DNA from: UBA7330 sp965243485 | Lineage (GTDB): Bacteria; Bacteroidota; Bacteroidia; Cytophagales; Cyclobacteriaceae | Direction of reading: 5' to 3' | Assembly: GCA_965243485.1 (NCBI GenBank) | Contig: CBDEVP010000001.1 | Span: 2,418,001 to 2,482,000, forward strand | Length of the DNA stretch: 64,000 nucleotides | Part shown: positions 19,484 to 26,439 of the stretch, one piece after another | Layout of the letters: each line of letters begins with the position of its first letter | How positions within the stretch are numbered: position 1 is the stretch's first letter | Translations under genes and position numbers: made by a program | The notes under the pieces: model-generated | The model's database searches: none | What the model saw: only the letters and a program-made list of their open reading frames with translations | Told to the model about the DNA's origin: nothing

Positions 19484-20383
19484 TCATCCCCTGGGATGAA
19501 AATCTTTGATCACCTGCTTCAGGTAATCCCGGTCGAGATGCGTGTAGATCTCAGTGGTAGTGATAGATTCATGGCCCAACATCTCCTGAACGGCACGCAG
19601 GTCGGCTCCACCCTCGATCAGGTGGGTCGCAAATGAATGTCTGAACGTATGGGGACTGATGCTCTTCTTAAGGCCGATCTTTTCCGCAAGATCTTTGATG
19701 ATCATGAAGACCATCACCCTGGAGAGACTGCTGCCCCGTTTATTTAAAAAAAGGAAATCTTCCTGTCCCCGCTTGATCACCAGGTGGACCCTTACCTGAT
19801 CCCGGTAGATCTTTATCTGCTTGAGGGCCTCCCTTCCGATGGGCACCAGGCGCTCTTTACTCCCTTTTCCAACTACCCGGAGGAAGCCGATGTCCTCATA
19901 AATGTTGCTGAGCTTCAGGTCAATCAACTCCGAGACCCGGAGACCCGAGCTGTACAGTGTTTCCAGCATGGCCCGGTTGCGCGTACCTTCCGGTGTGGAC
20001 AGGTCGATGGCCGCCAGTAATTGCTCGATCTCATGAAATTCAAGTGTGTCCGGCAGTTTTCGACCCAGCTTAGGTGACTCCAGCAGCTCGGAAGGATCTG
20101 CATCCATCAATTGCTCATAGACCATGAATTTGTAAAAGGATTTGATCCCCGAAAGTATCCTTGCCTGGGAGTATGCGGAAAGTCCCAGCTCCCCGATGAA
20201 CTCGATAAAGTCCACAAGTTCTCTTTGCGTCACCTTGAGTGGTGAAATTTCCTTTTTTTTGATTTCGAAAAACTCCTTTAATTTCGTAACGTCTCTCGAG
20301 TAGGCTTCAATGGAGTTGTCTGAAAGCGATCTTTCCAGCTTCAGATAGTTTTTAAACTGCTTGATGTAGACGTCCCAACTCAC
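19484..20383 (-). CDS. xerD: Site-specific tyrosine recombinase XerD
   Basis: The 299-residue recombinase has an N-terminal SAM-like core-binding domain (residues about 5-90) and a catalytic domain with all active residues: Arg149 (SGLRVSEL), His245 and Arg248 (PHTFRHSFATH), His271 (MLGHESI) and nucleophile Tyr280 (EIYTHLD). Length and motifs match chromosomal XerD, which with XerC resolves chromosome dimers at dif. It is divergent from aroQ, a neighbour pair common in this phylum. A 32-bp piece of its 5' coding region is repeated upstream in the intergenic space (20505-20536). The core-type gene and conserved context argue against an integron or phage integrase. Confidence 0.93.
   Translation of the reverse strand: MSWDVYIKQFKNYLKLERSLSDNSIEAYSRDVTKLKEFFEIKKKEISPLKVTQRELVDFIEFIGELGLSAYSQARILSGIKSFYKFMVYEQLMDADPSELLESPKLGRKLPDTLEFHEIEQLLAAIDLSTPEGTRNRAMLETLYSSGLRVSELIDLKLSNIYEDIGFLRVVGKGSKERLVPIGREALKQIKIYRDQVRVHLVIKRGQEDFLFLNKRGSSLSRVMVFMIIKDLAEKIGLKKSISPHTFRHSFATHLIEGGADLRAVQEMLGHESITTTEIYTHLDRDYLKQVIKDFHPRG
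20256..20287. repeat. 32-bp direct repeat, copy inside xerD
   Basis: This copy lies in the 5' part of the xerD coding region (TTTTTGATTTC, then GAAAAACTCCTTTAATTTCGT). It matches 20505-20536 at 30 of 32 positions; the two mismatches are adjacent (GA versus AT). The distance between copies is 249 bp. Confidence 0.8.
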
Positions 20384-20569
20384 CGGGCTAAATTAATTGA
20401 ATTGTCCAGGAAATTTGGGGATGGTTCAACTTTGTCCCTTAGCGACTTAGTGGCAAGACTCTTTTCATCGGCCACGAAGACACAAAGACTCAAAGGATAC
20501 TTACTTTTTGATTTCATAAAACTCCTTTAATTTCGTTGGCTCTTTGAATATGACCTAGGTAAGCAAACA
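20384..20569. repeat. xerD-aroQ spacer with repeat remnants
   Basis: This divergent spacer holds the second copy of the 32-bp xerD fragment at 20505-20536. It also holds a remnant of the low-complexity CACTAAG/CACAAAG family (CTTAGTGGCAAG near 20446 and CACGAAGACACAAAGACTC near 20473) found between genes in many Bacteroidota genomes. No gene is seen. Both promoters must lie here. Confidence 0.6.
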
Positions 20570-20986
20570 ATGGATATCATCATCATCAACGGACCTAATC
20601 TTAATCTGCTGGGGAAGCGGGAAACGGACATCTATGGCAATCGGTCATTTGAAGAGTATTTTTCGGAATTGAAAAAGCTGTTTCCCAACATCAACCTCAC
20701 CTATTTTCAATCCAATAGTGAAGGGGCACTGATCGACAAGCTTCATGAGCTAGGGTTTTCCTATGATGGGATCATTGTGAACCTGGCCGGCTTTACACAT
20801 ACTTCGGTGGCGCTGGCCGATGCCATCACGGCCATTAGCACGCCGGTGGTGGAGGTGCATATCTCCAACATTCACGCCCGGGAGGAATTCAGGAAACACA
20901 CTTTCACAGGAGCTAAAAGTGTAGGGATTATCTCCGGTCTGGGACTGAAAGGCTATGAACTGGCGGTGAGGTATTTTACTGATTGA
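20570..20986 (+). CDS. aroQ: Type II 3-dehydroquinate dehydratase
   Basis: The 138-residue enzyme performs the third shikimate-pathway step, 3-dehydroquinate to 3-dehydroshikimate. It has the characteristic start IIIINGPNLNLLGKRE with the catalytic tyrosine in DIYG (Tyr22), NLAGFTHTSVALADAI, and EVHISNIHAREEFRKHT carrying the active-site histidine and substrate-binding residues. Length is normal. The product is cytoplasmic and forms dodecamers in characterised homologs. It is followed after 1 bp by marC and then rnhA, so the three form one operon. Confidence 0.97.
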   Translation: MDIIIINGPNLNLLGKRETDIYGNRSFEEYFSELKKLFPNINLTYFQSNSEGALIDKLHELGFSYDGIIVNLAGFTHTSVALADAITAISTPVVEVHISNIHAREEFRKHTFTGAKSVGIISGLGLKGYELAVRYFTD

Positions 20987-20987
20987 C

Positions 20988-21557
20988 ATGTTCAGTTTCA
21001 AAGAAGTCCTTTCAGTCACACTGATCCTTTTTTCGGTTATTGATATTCTGGGGAGCATCCCGATCATCATCAACCTGAGGAAAAAGGTAGGACATGTACA
21101 ATCGGAAAAAGCTACGCTGGCCTCAGGATTGATCATGATCGTGTTTCTATACCTGGGGGAGAGCATACTTAAGCTTTTCGGGATTGACGTATCATCCTTT
21201 GCCATTGCAGGAGCTCTCATCATGTTTATTCTGGGTTTGGAAATGATCCTTGGACTTCAGTTTTTTAAGATGGATACCGATGACATTTCGTCTACTTCTA
21301 TCGTGCCGATCGCATTTCCTTTGATCGCGGGAGCGGGTACCATGACCACGCTCATAGCCCTAAAGGCGGAATATCAGACGTTGAACATCCTGATTGCTAT
21401 TCTGCTCAATGTCATTTTCGTTTACCTTGTGCTGAAATCCAGCGGGTGGCTGGAGCGGAAGATCGGTAATGCCGGGTTCAATATCCTGAGGAAAGTCTTC
21501 GGGATCATCCTTCTTTCAATTGCCATCAAACTATTCAAAAATCACTGGTTCCTATGA
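20988..21557 (+). CDS. MarC family integral membrane protein
   Basis: The 189-residue membrane protein has six hydrophobic segments and the MarC family features FSVIDILGSIPIII near the start and PLIAGAGTMTTLIAL in the middle. The family has no proven transport substrate, and the old link to multiple antibiotic resistance was withdrawn for Escherichia coli MarC. It starts 1 bp after aroQ and its stop overlaps the rnhA start by 4 bp (ATGA), showing translational coupling. Confidence 0.92.
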   Translation: MFSFKEVLSVTLILFSVIDILGSIPIIINLRKKVGHVQSEKATLASGLIMIVFLYLGESILKLFGIDVSSFAIAGALIMFILGLEMILGLQFFKMDTDDISSTSIVPIAFPLIAGAGTMTTLIALKAEYQTLNILIAILLNVIFVYLVLKSSGWLERKIGNAGFNILRKVFGIILLSIAIKLFKNHWFL

Positions 21558-22015
21558 TCAATCTCTACACAGACGGTGCAGCCAAGGGAAACCCGGGGCG
21601 GGGAGGCTTTGGAACGATCCTGGAGTACAAAGGGAAAAAGAAAGAGCTTTCGGAGGGATACCGCATGACCACTAACAACCGGATGGAGCTGCTTGCGGTG
21701 ATCAGAGGACTGGAAGAAATAAAGAAATCCGGTTGGGAGGTTCACGTTCATTCGGATTCCAAGTATGTGGTGGATGCCGTGGAGAAAGGCTGGATCAAAA
21801 ACTGGGTGGCCAAAGGTTTTAAGGGGAAAAAGAATGGGGACCTTTGGGACCGGTTCCTGAAAAGCTACTACAAACACCAGGTAAGATTCCATTGGGTCAA
21901 GGGACACGCGGGCCATCCGGAAAATGAACGCTGTGACCGATTGGCGGTAGCTGCTGCAGAAGGTGAGGATCTGAAAAGAGATGAGGTCTTTGAGCAGGAG
22001 TATTATGCGAGATAA
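21554..22015 (+). CDS. rnhA: Ribonuclease HI
   Basis: The 153-residue enzyme cleaves the RNA strand of RNA:DNA hybrids. The DEDD metal-binding residues are visible as Asp7 (YTDGAAKGNPG), Glu45 (NNRMELLAV), Asp68 (HSDSKYVVDAV) and Asp128 (NERCDRLA). The conserved loop HWVKGHAGHPEN is present. Size fits the bacterial RNase HI family. It is the last gene of the aroQ-marC-rnhA operon. Confidence 0.97.
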   Translation: MINLYTDGAAKGNPGRGGFGTILEYKGKKKELSEGYRMTTNNRMELLAVIRGLEEIKKSGWEVHVHSDSKYVVDAVEKGWIKNWVAKGFKGKKNGDLWDRFLKSYYKHQVRFHWVKGHAGHPENERCDRLAVAAAEGEDLKRDEVFEQEYYAR

Positions 22016-22674
22016 GACAATTCCCATCATCTTAATACTTTGTTGGATCATGGAATCCTAGGAATGAGCTGTTTTAGAGATAATATTGAACAAGGGTTAG
22101 CTCGTCCTGTATTATCGCTCTTTAGGTCGCCCCTACAGGGCTAAGATGAATCTGCTGATTTCCAAATCAACAGACAGGTCACCCTATGGGCTCCCCGGAG
22201 ATCAATCGCGGCATTAGTTTGAATTGTTAAGTCGACGGCTAGGGTGCCCTCGCTAACCCTGAATAAGCCGGGACAAAATAAAGAATGTTGTGCGGTTTAC
22301 AAGGGTAAGCTTCATCACTTCGGATTCCCTCTTTACTACTGTGCTCCATCCATGCAAATACTTTTCACAAAGGGGGTAGGGGGGATTACCATGCTCACAG
22401 GGATATGAAAGACTAATTGTTCATGTAAACAAGAATCTGAAATTTTCTTTAGATTGGCTGTCAGAAGAGCTAGCTAATATTTGAGATTGTCGCAGCTATC
22501 TTGATGTTTTTGATCCTTGCCTCCCTGGGTATCGCCGGGATCATTCGGTTTTCCCGAAATGACTGACTACCGGTTATCCATCCTTAAAAGCCTTTTTATT
22601 TTTTGACTCCGTTACATCCTCTATTGATTATTGCGGGCTATTAGTAACTTTACTCTCCCTAAATCGCCCGAAAG
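22016..22674. repeat. 659-bp gene-free spacer with REP-like palindromes
   Basis: I find no supported gene here. Around 22125-22142 the sequence GGTCGCCCCTACAGGGCT is an imperfect palindrome. A related one, GGTCACCCTATGGGCT, follows near 22177-22192. This GCCCCTACAGGGCT type of palindrome is common between genes in Bacteroidota and resembles REP sequences mobilised by RAYT transposases, none of which is present. A 20-codon hydrophobic frame at 22504-22566 is too short to call. The last 50 bp hold a candidate promoter for the CHAT gene. Confidence 0.45.
22624..22652 (+). promoter_or_regulatory. Candidate Bacteroidota promoter for the CHAT gene
   Basis: TTG at 22624-22626 and TAACTTTA at 22645-22652 are separated by 18 bp. 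This resembles the -33 TTTG / -7 TAnnTTTG consensus used by the primary sigma factor of this phylum. The start codon follows 22 bp later. The last base of the -7 element deviates (A for G). Confidence 0.4.
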
Positions 22675-25503
22675 ATGAAATACATTGTACTTACGCTCGT
22701 TGGTTTTATTTTACTGGTACAGCCTGCAAAATCCCAGTTTGGGAACCTTGGCAGAGCACTTAAGGAAAAGGCCGGTGAGGTGCTCAAGGAAAAAGGGCGG
22801 GATTATGCCGAAGAAAAAGTCTCGGAAAAAGCCTCTTCCTATGACACCACAACCTTCAATTATGCGATCGCCTTTCTTGACAAGGCAGAGTCTTTTGAAA
22901 ATACCGAGGAGGGAGAGGACCTCGTAAAAGGCCTGGACCGGTTTCTGTCCAGAGACAATGAAAAAACCGACCTTGAAGTCGCCCGCGACCTTTATGAGCG
23001 AGGCAGGATCCACTACAACCTGAGAAGCTACTGGTTGAGTGAAAAGTATCTATGGTTGTCTATCTGGGCTTACTATGAGCTGGGTGAAACGACAGATCCG
23101 GTGTTTTTGAAAGCCGTTGGCACGCTTGGCCTGCTCTACAACAACATGGGCAGGTACGAGATCGCGGATACCACCAATGCCTATGCCCTGGAAAAATGGA
23201 AGGCAAGTGAGGGAGAGAAAAGTAAAGGATATGCTGCGGAATACAATAACCAGGCGGTCATTGCTTTTAACATGGGAGAATATAATGAAGCCGAGAAGAT
23301 CTACCTTGACGCCATTAATTTGATTGGATCAGTCGAGGGCACCGGCTCAGTACCTTATGCGATCGCTCACAATAACCTGGGCATCTTATATCAGCACATG
23401 GGGAGGAGCGAAGATGCCCTGGAAATGATCAACAAATGTCTGGATATCGCGGAGAATGAACTTCGGGAGAAGTCAGGGACCTATGTTCAGCTGATGACCA
23501 ACAAAGCCCTGATCCTGCAGGAGAACAAGAGGTATGAAGAGGCTGAGCAGACCTACCAGACAGCCATTGACCTGCAAACAAGCAGACTCAAACTCAATCG
23601 CAAATCCGACCCGGACTATGCGCACCTGCTCAATAATATGGCTTCCCTTTACCTGGTCACGGGAGAAACAGACAAGGTGGAACCCCTGCTGAAAGAGAGT
23701 CATGACATCTACGTCAGTAAGTTTGGGGAAGATCATCCCTCCACTTCAGCGGCAAAGGCGGATCTGGGAAATTTTTACAGGTCACAGGGGAAGCTGACCC
23801 AGGCAGAGCCATTGTTAAAAAAAGCTTTTCAAAGCAGGAAATCCAGCCTTGGGGAGACTCACCCCACGACCATCCAAAGTCAGGAAGATCTGGCCATTTT
23901 GCTATGGCTGCAGGGAAATGTAGCTGAGGCAAAAAGCAACTTTGACGAAGTCATGAGCTACAGTATGTCCTTCATCAATGAGTTCTTTCCACCGATGAGT
24001 GAGGTGGAAAAGACCAAATACTGGGAGAAGATGAAGAACCGCTTCTTCACCTTCTACAATTTTGCCCTGGCCAATTCCGTATCCGAGCCGGAATTACTGG
24101 GTCAGATGCTGAATTATCGCCTGGCTACAAAGGGGATGTTGCTCAGCACCTCCACGAAGATCAAAAACACCATTTTGAACAGCGGCGACAAAGAACTGGT
24201 CGCCCTCTACAATCAATGGCAGGATCAGAAAAGGACACTGGCGATTTATTATTCCTTTTCCAAGGAAGAGATCAGCAAGCAAAAGGTCAACATCGACTCA
24301 CTGGAAAATGCGGCTAACCTCAGTGAAAGACAGCTTTCACAAAAGTCATCGGCTTTTGCGGATGCTTTTGTTTCAAAAGACATCGACTACAGACAAATAC
24401 AATCAAAGTTAAAAGCCGGAGAAGCCGTGGTAGAGATGATCCATTTCCCGGAATTTAAGAATGCCATGACAGGATCGTTTAAGTATGCTGCAATGATCAT
24501 CAAGCCTGTGGGTCCGCCGGTGATGGCGCTACTCGACAATGGTGATCAGCTGGATAAGCGATATTACGCTTACTACAACAATGTGATCAGGAACAAGGTG
24601 AAGGATGATTATTCCTATGATCAGTATTGGGGGAGGTTGAACAATTTATTGAGCGATACCAAAACGATCTACTTTTCGCCGGATGGTGTTTACAGTCAGA
24701 TCAATGTCAATACATTGAAGGATCCAAATGGAAAATACATCGTACAGGATAAAGTGGTTAAACTGATAGGAAATCCGAGGGACCTGATGGATGCTTCAGG
24801 AACTTCTTCGGGTTCGAAGAGTGCTTTTTTGCTGGGATATCCCAATTTTGGATCGAAAGACATTGTGCCACTCCCCGGGACACAGAAGGAGCTTCAGCAG
24901 GTAAAATCAGCATTGATTTCCGGTAAATATCAGGTGAAGGATTACGTACAGGCCAACGCCACCGAAACAGTCATTAAAAGTGTGTCCTCGCCAAAGATCA
25001 TGCACGTGGCCACGCATGGATATTTCATGGAAGATATTCAGAGCACCGGTAATGTCTTTGGAGTTCAGGTGGAATATGCCAGGAATAATCCTTTGCTGAG
25101 GTCCGGGCTGATGCTGGCAGGCGCCTCATCGGAACAGCAGGAAGCTTCTTTTAGTGAAGAAGAGAATGGGATCCTGACAGCCTATGAAGCCATGAACCTC
25201 GACCTGAACCAGACAGACCTGGTGGTTTTATCTGCCTGTGAGACCGGAAAGGGAGATGTGAGTTCAGGAGAAGGCGTATATGGCCTTCAGCGGGCGTTTG
25301 TGATGGCGGGAGCTGACAAAATGATCATGAGCCTCTGGAAGGTGGACGATGCGGCTACCCAGGACCTCATGTCCCGGTTTTACCGAAACTGGATACTTTC
25401 CGGGCAGGAAATGTCACAGGCTTTCAGAAATGCACAGCTGCAACTTATGTCTTCTTATCCCGATCCCTATTACTGGGGAGCCTTTGTGATGGTGGGAAGG
25501 TGA
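22675..25503 (+). CDS. Secreted TPR-CHAT domain protein (caspase-like)
   Basis: The 942-residue protein has a Sec signal (MKYIVLTLVGFILLVQPAKSQ). An array of tetratricopeptide repeats of the kinesin-light-chain style spans about residues 100-420 (YNNMGRYEIADTT, HNNLGILYQHMGRSEDALE, LLNNMASLYLVTGE). A C-terminal CHAT domain spans about 620-942. The caspase-type dyad is intact: His781 in MHVATHGYF and Cys855 in VVLSACETGKGD. CHAT domains are clan CD cysteine peptidases; cytoplasmic ones can be defence effectors. The signal peptide here points to the periplasm or cell surface, and TPR-CHAT proteins of this type are widespread in Bacteroidota and Cyanobacteria without known substrate. It is monocistronic. 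The nearby MntA/HepT pair is on the other strand, so no shared operon exists. Confidence 0.92.
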   Translation: MKYIVLTLVGFILLVQPAKSQFGNLGRALKEKAGEVLKEKGRDYAEEKVSEKASSYDTTTFNYAIAFLDKAESFENTEEGEDLVKGLDRFLSRDNEKTDLEVARDLYERGRIHYNLRSYWLSEKYLWLSIWAYYELGETTDPVFLKAVGTLGLLYNNMGRYEIADTTNAYALEKWKASEGEKSKGYAAEYNNQAVIAFNMGEYNEAEKIYLDAINLIGSVEGTGSVPYAIAHNNLGILYQHMGRSEDALEMINKCLDIAENELREKSGTYVQLMTNKALILQENKRYEEAEQTYQTAIDLQTSRLKLNRKSDPDYAHLLNNMASLYLVTGETDKVEPLLKESHDIYVSKFGEDHPSTSAAKADLGNFYRSQGKLTQAEPLLKKAFQSRKSSLGETHPTTIQSQEDLAILLWLQGNVAEAKSNFDEVMSYSMSFINEFFPPMSEVEKTKYWEKMKNRFFTFYNFALANSVSEPELLGQMLNYRLATKGMLLSTSTKIKNTILNSGDKELVALYNQWQDQKRTLAIYYSFSKEEISKQKVNIDSLENAANLSERQLSQKSSAFADAFVSKDIDYRQIQSKLKAGEAVVEMIHFPEFKNAMTGSFKYAAMIIKPVGPPVMALLDNGDQLDKRYYAYYNNVIRNKVKDDYSYDQYWGRLNNLLSDTKTIYFSPDGVYSQINVNTLKDPNGKYIVQDKVVKLIGNPRDLMDASGTSSGSKSAFLLGYPNFGSKDIVPLPGTQKELQQVKSALISGKYQVKDYVQANATETVIKSVSSPKIMHVATHGYFMEDIQSTGNVFGVQVEYARNNPLLRSGLMLAGASSEQQEASFSEEENGILTAYEAMNLDLNQTDLVVLSACETGKGDVSSGEGVYGLQRAFVMAGADKMIMSLWKVDDAATQDLMSRFYRNWILSGQEMSQAFRNAQLQLMSSYPDPYYWGAFVMVGR

Positions 25504-25540
25504 GTTCGGTACTCTTTGGTGATCGTGTCGTATAGGTGAT

Positions 25541-25564
25541 AACACCGATTTAAGCATTGGTGTT
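25541..25564. terminator. Hairpin downstream of the CHAT gene
   Basis: AACACCGAT (25541-25549) pairs with ATTGGTGTT (25556-25564), a 9-bp stem with one G-T pair and a 6-nt loop. There is no following T tract on either strand, so it is at best a weak terminator or an RNA-stability stem between the convergent CHAT and HepT genes. Confidence 0.4.
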
Positions 25565-25638
25565 GAATTCAGTTCCTGACGATAATTTCGAAGTAGTTAC
25601 GTGATGATACACAAAGAGTCCACCGCTACACAGTGCAC

Positions 25639-25977
25639 TTATGAGGTTTTGAGCATTTCTCTAACCTCTTCCAGAAGTCCAGGTAAACTATTGACAATGA
25701 TCCCCCACAATATATCTTCAGACACTGAATCATATCCATGAATTATTCTATTCCGTGTATCAACTATCTTCCGTGTGTGACTTATTTGGATAGATGGGTC
25801 TACTTTTAGGATTCTGCTCATGGCCTCTCCGATGATTTCAATGTTTCTTTCTACGGCTCTTTTTGTTTTTAGGTCGCGTTGAAAGTCACTGAAGATTTTA
25901 GAATTCGGAAGAAAGGAGTTGATCTCATTAATGGCTGATTCAATGTCTTTAAGCCATGCTTTGATGTTATTATCCAT
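25639..25977 (-). CDS. hepT: HepT-like HEPN ribonuclease toxin (DUF86)
   Basis: The 112-residue helical protein has the HEPN toxin motif Rx4HxY, seen as RNRIIHGY. It matches DUF86/HepT, a metal-independent RNase whose active-site tyrosine is AMPylated by the partner antitoxin. It is translated after mntA with an 8-bp overlap, the usual coupling of the MNT-HEPN module. It should be cytoplasmic. Intact motifs in both genes suggest an active system. In other bacteria such pairs act in plasmid or island maintenance and sometimes phage defence; nothing here shows which. Confidence 0.92.
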   Translation of the reverse strand: MDNNIKAWLKDIESAINEINSFLPNSKIFSDFQRDLKTKRAVERNIEIIGEAMSRILKVDPSIQISHTRKIVDTRNRIIHGYDSVSEDILWGIIVNSLPGLLEEVREMLKTS

Positions 25978-26269
25978 AAACCAAAACCTTAGACTTGTCG
26001 ATGTTCTCTTGAAGGTATGGATTCTTCAATGCTTTACTTTCCAGGAGGTCAATTGGTCTTTTGAATATATTTTCTAATCCAAACTTCAGGTTAAAATACT
26101 GTTCCGAGTATTCGATTGGATCCATTGTTGAGAACTCAACCAAAAAATCAATGTCACTGTCACTTGAAAAGTTGCCGGTATTAACGGATCCAAAAGAATA
26201 AAGCGATTTGACCTGCTGTGTTTCACAAAGCTGCCGAATTTGCTTTCTATAGGATTCCAGATAATTCAT
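25970..26269 (-). CDS. mntA: MntA-like nucleotidyltransferase antitoxin
   Basis: The 99-residue minimal nucleotidyltransferase has the exact GSx10DxD signature (GSVNTG through DIDF), which binds Mg-ATP, and a third acidic residue probably in the IDLLESKAL segment. Characterised MntA proteins neutralise HepT by attaching AMP residues to its active-site tyrosine. The gene precedes hepT and overlaps it by 8 bp. The 170-bp spacer between mntA and the convergent-end of the S9 peptidase gene has no other feature. Confidence 0.92.
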   Translation of the reverse strand: MNYLESYRKQIRQLCETQQVKSLYSFGSVNTGNFSSDSDIDFLVEFSTMDPIEYSEQYFNLKFGLENIFKRPIDLLESKALKNPYLQENIDKSKVLVYG

Positions 26270-26439
26270 TTATCAAATTTACGGATTTTGCAGAATAGAA
26301 ATGTATTGCAAAAGATATTGTGCGGCGTAAAAGAAGGTGGTAATCACTGCTATGCACCCAGGGTTTGGATACACAAACCTTTACGAATCAATCTCAATGA
26401 GCCAGGCTTCAACCAGGCTAGATCAAAGATCGAGGACTT

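Noticed and set aside
19484..20383. Tyrosine recombinase as an integrase of a mobile island
   Set aside because: Length, motifs and the aroQ neighbourhood match chromosomal XerD. No tRNA, direct-repeat attachment sites or phage genes are nearby.
22504..22566. Possible 20-codon hydrophobic peptide (MFLILASLGIAGIIRFSRND)
   Set aside because: It is very short, has a poor start context and no conserved neighbour. It may be a remnant of a membrane protein gene, but nothing supports expression.
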